Assembly: GCF_015679185.1 (NCBI RefSeq)
Contig: NZ_CP064939.1
Span: forward strand, 1,550,001-1,614,000
Direction of reading: 5' to 3'
Origin: Pedobacter endophyticus
GTDB taxonomy: Bacteria > Bacteroidota > Bacteroidia > Sphingobacteriales > Sphingobacteriaceae
DNA: 64,000 bases
Both the position numbers and the translations under genes were made by a program. Below the pieces are notes generated by a model. It worked only from the letters and a program-made list of their open reading frames with translations, ran no database searches and was not told the origin of the DNA. Position 1 is the first letter of the stretch, and each line of letters opens with the position of its first letter. This document shows positions 1 through 8,165 of the stretch, in pieces.

Positions 1-425
1 ACCATGCCACAAGGGATTAATCCGTTTAGCATGCCGGCAAACAGCCCCCACAATTTAAGCTTAAAAACGGTTCCCATTAACTTACTGATGGGATTTAACA
101 GCTTGTTTTGAAAAATAGCGAAGTGGTGGCGGTATTTTGCATTGTATTGGAAGGCTGTAAACAGAAGCAACAAAATGCCAATGGTAATGCCCAGGCTTTT
201 TTGATTGGCGTAAATTCGGATGGTACTGCCTAATGCGCCAACCAACAGGCCCAAAAGGGTGTATACCAATATTCGCCCAAACTGATAGAGCAAAAGCTGC
301 AGGGCCGACTGGAGGAAGCTCTTTTTCTGGAATGGCATTCCAAGCGCAATCGGCCCGCACATCACTGCACAGTGGAGGCTGCCGAAAAGCCCCATCAAAA
401 ATGCGAGTGGAAAAAAATTTATCAC
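1..425 (-). CDS. TauE/SafE-like (sulfite exporter family) membrane protein, 3' end outside window
   Basis: The reading frame runs to the left edge of the window, so the C-terminus is missing. Seen: a hydrophobic N-terminus (residues about 5-20) leading into LFGSLHCAVMCGP, further membrane segments, and a second cysteine motif GLIPCGM near the edge. Paired HC..MCG and PCG motifs are typical of the TauE/SafE/UreH-like family that follows ccoH in many Bacteroidota cco clusters. I chose GTG at 425, which overlaps the ccoH stop codon (GTGA); ATG at 395 is the alternative. The family name implies sulfite export, but the gene neighbourhood and the cysteines fit a metal or redox role in oxidase assembly better. 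That role is inference. Confidence 0.72.
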   Translation of the reverse strand, partial: MINFFPLAFLMGLFGSLHCAVMCGPIALGMPFQKKSFLQSALQLLLYQFGRILVYTLLGLLVGALGSTIRIYANQKSLGITIGILLLLFTAFQYNAKYRHHFAIFQNKLLNPISKLMGTVFKLKLWGLFAGMLNGLIPCGM

Positions 426-850
426 AACGTAATGTTTTGTTTGTACAAATACTCTTTTTTTCCTGAGTGCCAGGTCAGGTGTAGAAACCACAAACCGCTA
501 CCCATTTTTACTTTATCAACAAGGATTACATTTGAACTGCCTGCGGTATTTCCCTTCCACCTTAAATCGTCGGCGCTGTTTGCCGCCCGTCGTAAAACGA
601 GTTCGTAACTTGCAGAGTCTTTTAACCGAATGATGATTTGTTTAGGTGTGACCGATATTGCCGGCTTCGCATTATCGGCATCAACATTCTGTTTTGCGTT
701 ATATTCTGTGTTGTAATCGATGCCTTTTTGGTAGTAGTCTTCTTCAATCAGGGCATCGCGACCGTGCACATGAAACATGTAAATTACCATACCAACGATG
801 AATAACATAAAACTTATCATCCCTAAAACTATCTTCGTTCCCCAGTTCAT
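422..850 (-). CDS. ccoH: cbb3 oxidase assembly protein FixH/CcoH
   Basis: A 142-residue membrane-anchored protein with one N-terminal transmembrane helix (about residues 7-27), followed by the conserved YYQKGIDYN segment and a periplasmic beta-rich domain. This is the layout of FixH/CcoH, which stabilises the cbb3 cytochrome oxidase during assembly. It lies 38 nt after ccoG on the same strand, and its stop codon overlaps the start of the TauE/SafE-like gene, so it is co-transcribed with the oxidase genes. The length is normal for the family. Confidence 0.9.
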   Translation of the reverse strand: MNWGTKIVLGMISFMLFIVGMVIYMFHVHGRDALIEEDYYQKGIDYNTEYNAKQNVDADNAKPAISVTPKQIIIRLKDSASYELVLRRAANSADDLRWKGNTAGSSNVILVDKVKMGSGLWFLHLTWHSGKKEYLYKQNITL

Positions 851-888
851 AACTTTATCTTCTTTTACATGTCTACGCTATTCCATTA

Positions 889-2250
889 TTATTCGCCCGG
901 CTGTGCAAAAAAGCTCGTTTTAGCCGTGCTTAAAACTTTCCGTTCAGATACTACTTCAAAAACAACATCAGTTTTGTAGCGCTTTATTGCATTGTTTTTT
1001 CTTACAAGAAAGAAAGTAAGGTGTGCGGTGCCCTCTTTTGGCAAAATCTGTGCATGCTGAATGAAGTCGATCTCGTCTTCATCGCTTTGCGGTTTGAAAC
1101 TGAATTTTATGTTTTTATTTGTTTTGTTGGTTAACTCCGCATTATACAGGTTGCTGGTTTTGTTCGGCCCTTTAGCCTGGTACAAAGTACCGCTGGCCCG
1201 CAAAACGGTAGTTTGAACGGCCTCCCGTTTATAAATCAATGATGAAAAAACGATCAAAACAGCAATGAGTACAGCGGCATAGGCATAGGGCTTTATTCCT
1301 ATTTTATAGGGTTTGCGTTCGCTAATGAAGTCCTGATTGTAGAAACCAATTAAATTTTTGGGCTTACCGATTTTAACCATTACCTCGTTACAGGCATCAA
1401 TACAGGCGGTACAATTAACACATTCGAGTTGCGTGCCTTTTCTGATATCGATACCCGTTGGGCATACTTGCACACACAAAGTACAATCGACACAATCGCC
1501 GCTTTTAATAGCCTCATTTTGTTTTTGAATTTTTCCCCGGGGCTCGCCCCTGGTAACATCATAAGCTACCACCAAACTCTGGCTATCGAGCAAAACGCCT
1601 TGTAAACGCCCATAAGGGCAAATTACCGTGCAAACTATTTCTCTAACATAGGCAAACACCAGATAAAATATAAATGTGAAAAAGCAGATGGATGCAAAGC
1701 CCGAAATATGCAAGCGAATGGGCTCAGTAACAATCTTGATCAATACGTCTGAGCCGATGATGTAAGCGAGAAAAGTATTGGCGATTGCAAACGAGATAAC
1801 AATAAAAATGAGGTGCTTTATCGTCTTTTTAAACACTTTTTCGGCGTTCCAGGGGCCGGCATCGAGTTTTCTTTGTTTATTCGCGTCTCCTTCAATCCAG
1901 TATTCAATCCGTCTGAAAACCATTTCCATAAAAATGGTTTGCGGACAGAGCCAGCCGCACCATAACCTCCCTAAAACCACGGTAAAACTCACAATAAAAA
2001 CAATAAAAATCAGCATTGCGAGGGCAAACAGGTAAAAGTCTTGCGGAGTAAAATTTAACCCGAAAAACACGAACTTCCGCTCCAGGAAATTGAGCAAAAC
2101 CAACTGCTCGCCATTAAACTCTACAAAAGGAAAGAGAAACAGGGCCGACAGAAGTGCAAAACCCACCCATTTGCGGTAGTTATATAACCTGCCCGATGGT
2201 TTTTTGGGATAAAGAAAGGTTCTGCCTTTAGTTTTACTTTGCTGCTGCAT
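889..2250 (-). CDS. ccoG: cbb3 oxidase accessory 4Fe-4S protein CcoG
   Basis: A 453-residue polytopic membrane protein of the RdxA/FixG/CcoG type. Seen: CGWLCPQ at residues 98-104, CPYGRLQG near 211-218, and a bacterial ferredoxin domain with two cysteine quartets (C253, C256, C259, C263 and C277, C280, C283, C287) that would bind two 4Fe-4S clusters. A membrane helix follows near 320-340, then an Ig-like periplasmic C-terminus. CcoG proteins are linked to copper reduction for cbb3 assembly. The start codon lies inside the 3' end of ccoP (17-bp overlap), indicating translational coupling. Confidence 0.95.
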   Translation of the reverse strand: MQQQSKTKGRTFLYPKKPSGRLYNYRKWVGFALLSALFLFPFVEFNGEQLVLLNFLERKFVFFGLNFTPQDFYLFALAMLIFIVFIVSFTVVLGRLWCGWLCPQTIFMEMVFRRIEYWIEGDANKQRKLDAGPWNAEKVFKKTIKHLIFIVISFAIANTFLAYIIGSDVLIKIVTEPIRLHISGFASICFFTFIFYLVFAYVREIVCTVICPYGRLQGVLLDSQSLVVAYDVTRGEPRGKIQKQNEAIKSGDCVDCTLCVQVCPTGIDIRKGTQLECVNCTACIDACNEVMVKIGKPKNLIGFYNQDFISERKPYKIGIKPYAYAAVLIAVLIVFSSLIYKREAVQTTVLRASGTLYQAKGPNKTSNLYNAELTNKTNKNIKFSFKPQSDEDEIDFIQHAQILPKEGTAHLTFFLVRKNNAIKRYKTDVVFEVVSERKVLSTAKTSFFAQPGE

Positions 2251-3202
2251 TGGCTTGGTTCAAACTATCTTTAACACTTTTCATCTCGCTATCTTTTACA
2301 TCCTTTTCGTCGTATTTTTCTCCCTGGGCCGCCTTTGCGCCCGCCGGGTTAGTGCCATGCAATGATAAAATATAATTGGCGACAGCACTGATTTGTTTGG
2401 GCGTCAGATTTTTTTCCCAGCTGATCATTCCTTTCTCGGGCACGCCATATTTAATGGTTTTAAAAATGTTGTTTATGCCGCCTCCGTGAAGCCAAAAGTC
2501 GTCGGTTAAATTTGGTCCAATAAGCCCCTGTCCTTTATCGCCGTGGCAAACCACGCAATTGCCCGTAAAAATGCCTTTTCCCTGTTCAAGCGTTACCGGC
2601 GTGTTATCTGCAAGTACCGAGTTTTCATCGATGGTATTGGCCGATTTTTCCAAATAGGCTGCTTTTTCTTCTTGCGCCATAGCCATTTCACGCTCGTACT
2701 CTTTATCTTGCAAATCGCCGTATCCACCTATGTGATAATAAAAAAGGTATCCTACGGCGAAGAACATTGTACCAAAGAAAAGCACATTAAACCAGGTAGG
2801 AACCGGGTTGTTAAGTTCCTTTATTCCATCGTAGGCATGCTCAATTTCAAGATCTTTTTCTTGTTCAATAGGTTTCAAACTTAAAACCTTTTCCCAAAGT
2901 GAGCGTTGTTTCTTTTTGGTTTTCAGCCAAACATCGTAATCAAGCACAACCTCTTTTTCGGGCACAGCGTACGGCGTTGGGTTCTGTCGTTCGTTGTACA
3001 ATACTTTAAACGCATTGAGCAGTGTAACCGAAACAAATAGCAATACAAGCATAAACACCAGCATGATTACGATTAACAGTTCCGATTGGGTTAAGCCCAG
3101 GCCCGGCGCTGCCTGTTCGGCTATAGCAGGGGCTTTATCATCGGCGGCGAATCCGCTCAGCGATAAAAACAATAAAATAATAAGTGTGTTAATCTTCTTC
3201 AT
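2234..3202 (-). CDS. ccoP: cbb3 cytochrome c oxidase subunit III CcoP (mono-haem form)
   Basis: A 322-residue subunit with an N-terminal signal-like helix, two further membrane segments (about 40-65 and 140-160) and one cytochrome c domain with a single haem motif CVVCH at residues 216-220; a methionine of the GMISW segment is a candidate sixth ligand. Proteobacterial CcoP carries two c-haems. The single-haem version with an extra N-terminal helix is the form I expect in Bacteroidota. The C-terminus is a charged Lys/Asp/Ala-rich tail. It overlaps ccoQ by 14 bp upstream and ccoG by 17 bp downstream. It carries electrons from soluble donors to CcoO. Confidence 0.93.
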   Translation of the reverse strand: MKKINTLIILLFLSLSGFAADDKAPAIAEQAAPGLGLTQSELLIVIMLVFMLVLLFVSVTLLNAFKVLYNERQNPTPYAVPEKEVVLDYDVWLKTKKKQRSLWEKVLSLKPIEQEKDLEIEHAYDGIKELNNPVPTWFNVLFFGTMFFAVGYLFYYHIGGYGDLQDKEYEREMAMAQEEKAAYLEKSANTIDENSVLADNTPVTLEQGKGIFTGNCVVCHGDKGQGLIGPNLTDDFWLHGGGINNIFKTIKYGVPEKGMISWEKNLTPKQISAVANYILSLHGTNPAGAKAAQGEKYDEKDVKDSEMKSVKDSLNQANAAAK

Positions 3203-3371
3203 GTTCGTCAGGCTGATTTTCTTGAATTGGAAGTAAACCCATAATTTCGATATGCTGCTTATTCAATTTTAGCAGGTAAATACCCACAATTATGAAAAAC
3301 ACCATAAATAGAAGCAGTGAGGTGATTAGGTAGAATTCGCCTCCTGCCAGGTCTTTTATCTGATTGAACAT
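3189..3371 (-). CDS. ccoQ: cbb3 oxidase small subunit CcoQ
   Basis: A 60-residue protein with one transmembrane helix (about residues 14-35) and an acidic cytoplasmic tail ending in EHEED. The size, topology and position between ccoNO and ccoP identify it as the CcoQ/FixQ-type subunit, which stabilises the oxidase complex. CcoQ sequences are poorly conserved, so the call rests on context and topology. It starts 4 nt after the ccoNO stop codon. Confidence 0.8.
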   Translation of the reverse strand: MFNQIKDLAGGEFYLITSLLLFMVFFIIVGIYLLKLNKQHIEIMGLLPIQENQPDEHEED

Positions 3372-3375
3372 AGTT

Positions 3376-5517
3376 TTATTGATTTGAAGGAATAATTTCT
3401 TTATTGGTTTTAATATCGGTTCCTAAACGTTGCAGGTAAGCAATAATGGCAACAATTTCCCTGTCGCTTTTCACCTTGATGTTATTTTGGCTCAACTCCA
3501 GCGCAATTTTTTCTGCCTGAATTTTTAGGTCGTCGTTTGCCTTTTTATCGTAATCCTGAGGGTATGGAACGCCTAATGATTGCATGGCCCTGATTTTACC
3601 AGGCGTGGTAGCCACATCGAGCTTTTGCTCAACTAACCAGGGATATGGCGGCATAATGCTTCCGGGCGACATTGAAGTGGGATCGAGCAGGTGGTTAAAG
3701 TGCCAGGCATCAGCGTATTTACCGCCTATGCGATGCAAATCCGGACCTGTTCTTTTACTTCCCCATAAAAACGGGTGATCGTACACAAACTCTCCGGCCT
3801 TGCTGTACTCGCCGTAACGCTCGGTTTCTGATCGAAACGGACGCACAGTTTGGGAGTGGCAGTTTACACAGCCTTCTCTAATGTACAAATCGCGGCCCTG
3901 AAGCTCTAATGCCGAATAGGGCTTTACACTGGCAATGGTGGGCACATTAGATTGAATGGTGAACGTTGGCATCATCTCTACCATGCCACCAATTAAAATG
4001 ATGATGAGCGAGAGCACCATAAATTTCATGGGTTTGCGCTCTAAAACCCGGTGCCAGGCCTTGTCTGCAGGCGAACTATCTACAACAACACCTTCGAGGG
4101 CCATGGCCTCCGCGGGCTCGTTGGCAACCAATTTGGAACCGAGCATTGTTTTCGCCAGGTTATAAGTCATGGCAATAACTCCTATCAAATAGAAGGCCCC
4201 ACCTATCGAGCGCAAAACATGCATTGGAATAATCTGTAAGGTGGTAGCCAGAAAATTCGGGTATTTTAATAAACCTTCGGGGGTAAACTCTTTCCACATT
4301 AAGCCCTGGGTAAACCCGGCCCAATACATGGGTACGGCGTAAAATAAGATACCCAGTGTGCCTATCCAAAAATGAAAGCCGGCAAGTTTTTTTGAGTAAA
4401 GCTGGGTTTTGTAAATCCTTGGAATTAACCAATACATCACGCCAAACGTCAAAAATCCGTTCCACCCCAGGGCGCCTACGTGTACGTGTGCAACTATCCA
4501 ATCGGTAAAATGGGCTACGCCATTAATCTGCTTAAGGGATAACATCGGCCCCTCAAAAGTGGCCATACCGTAGGCTGTTAAGGCAACTACCATAAACTTA
4601 AGGGTTACATCATCTCTAACCTTATCCCAAGCGCCACGTAAGGTTAACAAACCATTTATCATACCGCCCCAGCTCGGTGCAATAAGCATAATGGAGAAAG
4701 CTACACCCAACGATTGTGCCCAGCCAGGCAACGAGGTGTAAAGCAGATGGTGCGGCCCTGCCCAGATGTAAATAAATATAAGCGACCAAAAGTGAAGGAT
4801 ACTCAGTTTATAAGAGTATACCGGCCTATTGGCCATTTTGGGCAGAAAATAATACATCATGCCCAAATAGGGTGTAGTTAAGAAAAAAGCAACCGCATTG
4901 TGCCCATACCACCATTGTACCAGCGCATCCTGAACGCCCGCATACAGGTAGTAACTTTTCATAAATGAAATTGGCAGCTCAAACGAGTTTACAATATGCA
5001 AAACCGCAATGGTTACAAATGTTGCAATGTAAAACCATATGGCCACATACAAGTGGCGCTCGCGTCTCTTAAATATGGTGCCAAACATATTTATTCCAAA
5101 AACCACCCATATTACCGTTATGGCAATATCTATAGGCCATTCCAGTTCGGCATACTCATGCGAGGTGGTAAAACCTAATGGGAGTGTAATTACGGCCGAT
5201 ACAATAATAAGTTGCCAGCCCCAGAAATGGATCTTGCTGAGTACGTCGCTAAACATACGTGCCTTTAACAAGCGCTGTAGCGAATAGTAAACGCCCATAA
5301 AAATGGCATTTCCTACAAAGGCAAATATCACTGCATTGGTATGCAATGGTCTGATTCTGCCAAAAGTGGTGTATTGGTTGCCCAAGTTCATGGCGGGCTT
5401 AAAGAGTTGCATCGCGGCAAGCAAGCCAACGGTCATACCGATGATGCCCCATACGAGCGTAGCGATTCCAAAATTTCGAACAATTTTGTTGTCGTAGGTA
5501 AATTTTTCTAACTGCAT
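3376..5517 (-). CDS. ccoNO: fused cbb3 cytochrome c oxidase subunits I and II (CcoN-CcoO)
   Basis: A 713-residue fusion. Residues 1 to about 470 are the polytopic CcoN catalytic subunit, with the histidine-rich helices that hold haem b, haem b3 and CuB (for example WWYGHNAVAFF, GPHHLLYT and HVHVGALGWNG). Residues 500-713 are CcoO: a membrane anchor, then a mono-haem cytochrome c domain with CVNCH at 550-554 and a downstream MPPYPW methionine. CcoN-CcoO fusions are usual in Bacteroidota. The enzyme reduces O2 to water with high affinity and pumps protons. A TAnnTTTG element 35 nt upstream may give the gene its own promoter in addition to read-through from ccoS. Confidence 0.97.
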   Translation of the reverse strand: MQLEKFTYDNKIVRNFGIATLVWGIIGMTVGLLAAMQLFKPAMNLGNQYTTFGRIRPLHTNAVIFAFVGNAIFMGVYYSLQRLLKARMFSDVLSKIHFWGWQLIIVSAVITLPLGFTTSHEYAELEWPIDIAITVIWVVFGINMFGTIFKRRERHLYVAIWFYIATFVTIAVLHIVNSFELPISFMKSYYLYAGVQDALVQWWYGHNAVAFFLTTPYLGMMYYFLPKMANRPVYSYKLSILHFWSLIFIYIWAGPHHLLYTSLPGWAQSLGVAFSIMLIAPSWGGMINGLLTLRGAWDKVRDDVTLKFMVVALTAYGMATFEGPMLSLKQINGVAHFTDWIVAHVHVGALGWNGFLTFGVMYWLIPRIYKTQLYSKKLAGFHFWIGTLGILFYAVPMYWAGFTQGLMWKEFTPEGLLKYPNFLATTLQIIPMHVLRSIGGAFYLIGVIAMTYNLAKTMLGSKLVANEPAEAMALEGVVVDSSPADKAWHRVLERKPMKFMVLSLIIILIGGMVEMMPTFTIQSNVPTIASVKPYSALELQGRDLYIREGCVNCHSQTVRPFRSETERYGEYSKAGEFVYDHPFLWGSKRTGPDLHRIGGKYADAWHFNHLLDPTSMSPGSIMPPYPWLVEQKLDVATTPGKIRAMQSLGVPYPQDYDKKANDDLKIQAEKIALELSQNNIKVKSDREIVAIIAYLQRLGTDIKTNKEIIPSNQ

Positions 5518-5551
5518 AATGTAAATAGGGAGGTTTGTTCGTTTGATGGAT

Positions 5552-5559
5552 CAAAGGTA
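5552..5559 (-). promoter_or_regulatory. candidate -7 element in front of ccoNO
   Basis: On the minus strand this reads TACCTTTG, a full match to the Bacteroidota -7 consensus TAnnTTTG. It lies 35 nt before the ccoNO start, in the only sizeable gap (74 nt) between ccoS and ccoNO. It overlaps an imperfect palindrome, TTTGATGGATCAAA (5543-5556). No clear -33 TTTG is visible, so this may be a weak or activated internal promoter. Confidence 0.4.
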
Positions 5560-5591
5560 TTGCGGGATGCCTTTTTAAATGATGATGCTGC

Positions 5592-5771
5592 TTAACTAGA
5601 AAAATGATCTTCTTCACTTTTTTCACTTTGCGGGTCGTCATCAAAAAGAATTCTGACGCCCGGTGTGTAAACATCATCATGTTGTCCGGTTTTTGATGCC
5701 CAAAAAAATGCGGCAAGAAATATCAGTGCCACAAGCATGCTGCAGCAGATCAAAAAGTAAAGGATGTTCAT
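5592..5771 (-). CDS. ccoS: cbb3 oxidase maturation protein CcoS
   Basis: A 59-residue protein with one N-terminal membrane helix (about residues 3-25), an FFWASKTGQHDD segment and an acidic tail. This is the CcoS pattern, with the conserved FxWAxxxGQ/DD stretch after the helix. CcoS is needed for cofactor insertion into the cbb3 catalytic subunit. I chose ATG at 5771 because it gives the canonical N-terminus MNILYF and an ATGA overlap with the ccoI stop codon. A longer in-frame start at 5822 would add 17 residues that lie inside ccoI. Confidence 0.9.
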   Translation of the reverse strand: MNILYFLICCSMLVALIFLAAFFWASKTGQHDDVYTPGVRILFDDDPQSEKSEEDHFSS

Positions 5772-8155
5772 TTTAATTTGCGTTTGTGGGCAAAAAAGCC
5801 TGTGGCAAGGGTGGTGAAACAAATAATGGTAATGGTGCTCAACGGCATTAAAACTGCGGCAACAAGCGGGTATAAAGTTCCCTGAACGGCAAAATAAATA
5901 CCGATGAGGTTATAGGCTATTGCAATGGCAAAACTTATCTTGATAATTGTTAAACCATCTCTGCTCAATTGGATAAATGCTGGCAGGAGGTTCAGTGCGC
6001 TTCCCTTCATAATTGCATCGCAACCCGGTGTAAAGTTGTTGATGTTATCGGTTATGGCCACGCCGAAATTACTTTGCTTTAAAGCACCGGCGTCATTTAA
6101 GCCATCGCCAAGCATCATTACGTGCAATTTTTGCTGCTGATGCGCCAAAACTACACTTAGTTTTTGGTGAGGGCTTTGCTTGAAGGCAATAGTTGCGGCT
6201 GCAGGGAAAATAGCTCTTAAAGTTTTCTCGTCTTTATCTGTATCGCCGGACAATACCTGCAATTTGAATTTATTGTCAAATGTGCTAATCAGCTCTTTTA
6301 AGCCCGGGCGCCATTGCTGCTCGACGGAAAAAGAACCAAGATACTTATTATCGATTACAATGTGAACGCCGTTGCCCTCTACCCTACGTAAATGCGAGGG
6401 AAGTAAAGAAAGGTTTCCGGCATAAATGCTTAAACCATTTACAGTTCCGTGCAACCCCTTACCGGGTATCTCCACAAAGTCGGCTACAGTATAAAATCGG
6501 TCAGCATTCAGTTCGCTCAGTATATGCCGGCTCATTGGATGGGTAGAATTCCGCATAAGTGAACTTACCAATACTTTTTCTGCTGAAGATAACGAGCCCT
6601 TAAACGTTGTTTTGGCGCTGTCGCTGCTGGTTAGGGTTCCTGTTTTATCAAAAATAAGGGTATCGCATTTAGCAAGTTCTTCAACGGCATCGGTGTTCTT
6701 GATATAAAACCCCTTCTTATCAAACACCGATAAAATGGCCGATAAGGTAAAGGGAGTGCTTAGTGCCAAAACGCAGGGACAGGCTACAATAATTACCGCG
6801 GTAAATGCCGACCATGCTTTGTGTGTGTTGCCCGCAAAGCCCCAATAGCCTGCCGAAGCAAAGGCGATAATAAACACAGCCAGACTAAAATATTTTGCTA
6901 CACTATCGTTAAAGTTCTGTTTCGACCGATCGGCATGGTAATTTTCGTTATTCCAGAGGCCGGTCAGGTAGCTTTGCGAAACTGGTTTAATCACTTCGAG
7001 CTCAATTGCCTCGCCTGTCTGCCTGCCCCCGGCGTAAATAATTTCGCCGAGTACTTTATGTACAGGTTCCGATTCGCCCGTAACAAAACTCATATCCATG
7101 CAGGCGTTTCCCTTCATCAAAATGGCATCGGCCGGAACGAGCTCGCCGTTGCGGATCCATAAACGGTCGCCAATTTTAACATCGTTAATGGCTACAGGCT
7201 TTTCCTTTCCGTTAGCAAGCGTGGTAACTGCTATTGGGAAATATGAGCGGTAATCCCTATCGAAAGATATATGATGATAAGTGCGTTGCCTTAGCCACTT
7301 GCCCATCAGCAGTAGAAACACCAGGCCCGTTAGGGTATCTGCAAAGCCCGGTCCGGCCTTAAAAATAACCTCGAACGCGGTTCTAAAAAATAGTACGGCA
7401 ATAATTAACGCCAAAGGTGTATCGAGGTTAATGTGTTTGTGTTTTAAACTGGTTATTGCCGATAAAAAGTAATCGCGGCCGCAATAAAAGGTTGCAGGAA
7501 TTGCAAAGGCAAGGTTGAGCCAGCCAAACAGCTCTTGAAACTGTTGCTCTAAGCCCGACAGCCCAAAATACTCTGGAAAACTGAATAGCATTACGTTTCC
7601 CATTAAAAAGCCTGCAACGGCAATTTTGATGATCAGCGCTTTGCTATCGGCATTTTTGTTTTCTTTTACTACATCCTGGAGGCTGATGAGTGGCTCGTAA
7701 CCGATTTGAATAAGGATTTGCACCAGCTGCCTTAATGAGATCTCATCATGGTTAAAGTTTATCGTAACCTGCCTTTTTAAAAAGTCGATTCTTGAGCTGA
7801 AAATTGCCGGATTTATTTTGTACAGGTGTTCGAGCAACCAAATGCACGAACTGCAATGAATTGCCGGCACGTAAAAGGTAATGATACTTGATGAACCTTG
7901 CCTGTAATCAATAAGCTGGTTGATTATGGATTCTTCATCGAGGTATTCTAAACGACTATCACTATTGAAACGCTGCCCGGGGTTGTCGTTATAGGCGTAG
8001 TAGTTACAAAGGTTATTTTCAGACAGGATTTTGTAAACTCCCTTGCAGCCGGCACAACAGAATTCCTTATCATCGAGCTGGTATCTTAGTGCAGGCAAAT
8101 CTTCTCCGCAATGAAAGCAAACTGTCCTTAAAATGGTATGCTCCTTATTTCCCAT
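5768..8155 (-). CDS. ccoI: copper-transporting P1B-type ATPase CcoI/FixI
   Basis: A 795-residue P-type ATPase dedicated to cbb3 oxidase. Seen in order: an N-terminal zinc-ribbon-like cysteine domain (C13, C16, C33, C34, C37), a heavy-metal-associated domain with HCSSC at 100-104, TGES at 359-362, the copper-binding CPC membrane motif at 459-461, the phosphorylation site DKTGT from D503, and GDGLND in the hinge region. The N-terminal domain followed by one HMA is typical of FixI/CcoI rather than of copper-detoxifying CopA. The start at 8155 is chosen because the upstream extension to 8281 lies inside hemN and looks non-homologous. Only 10 nt separate it from hemN. Confidence 0.94.
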   Translation of the reverse strand: MGNKEHTILRTVCFHCGEDLPALRYQLDDKEFCCAGCKGVYKILSENNLCNYYAYNDNPGQRFNSDSRLEYLDEESIINQLIDYRQGSSSIITFYVPAIHCSSCIWLLEHLYKINPAIFSSRIDFLKRQVTINFNHDEISLRQLVQILIQIGYEPLISLQDVVKENKNADSKALIIKIAVAGFLMGNVMLFSFPEYFGLSGLEQQFQELFGWLNLAFAIPATFYCGRDYFLSAITSLKHKHINLDTPLALIIAVLFFRTAFEVIFKAGPGFADTLTGLVFLLLMGKWLRQRTYHHISFDRDYRSYFPIAVTTLANGKEKPVAINDVKIGDRLWIRNGELVPADAILMKGNACMDMSFVTGESEPVHKVLGEIIYAGGRQTGEAIELEVIKPVSQSYLTGLWNNENYHADRSKQNFNDSVAKYFSLAVFIIAFASAGYWGFAGNTHKAWSAFTAVIIVACPCVLALSTPFTLSAILSVFDKKGFYIKNTDAVEELAKCDTLIFDKTGTLTSSDSAKTTFKGSLSSAEKVLVSSLMRNSTHPMSRHILSELNADRFYTVADFVEIPGKGLHGTVNGLSIYAGNLSLLPSHLRRVEGNGVHIVIDNKYLGSFSVEQQWRPGLKELISTFDNKFKLQVLSGDTDKDEKTLRAIFPAAATIAFKQSPHQKLSVVLAHQQQKLHVMMLGDGLNDAGALKQSNFGVAITDNINNFTPGCDAIMKGSALNLLPAFIQLSRDGLTIIKISFAIAIAYNLIGIYFAVQGTLYPLVAAVLMPLSTITIICFTTLATGFFAHKRKLK

Positions 8156-8165
8156 ATTGCTGTGC

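Noticed and set aside
82..360. Minus-strand open frame of 92 codons
   Set aside because: It overlaps the TauE/SafE-like coding frame in another phase and has no membrane or domain pattern; the family motifs are in the other frame.
4160..4501. Minus-strand open frame inside ccoNO
   Set aside because: It is out of phase with a strongly conserved oxidase subunit; arginine- and leucine-rich shadow translation with no domain.
5543..5556. TTTGATGGATCAAA before ccoNO as an FNR site
   Set aside because: The half-sites are separated by 2 nt, not 4, so it does not fit the FNR/FixK spacing seen at the other two boxes; it also overlaps the -7 element.
5605..5616. FNR-like box TGAT-CTTC-TTCA
   Set aside because: One mismatch in the right arm, and it lies in the last codons of ccoS where Asp-His-Phe-Ser coding explains the sequence.
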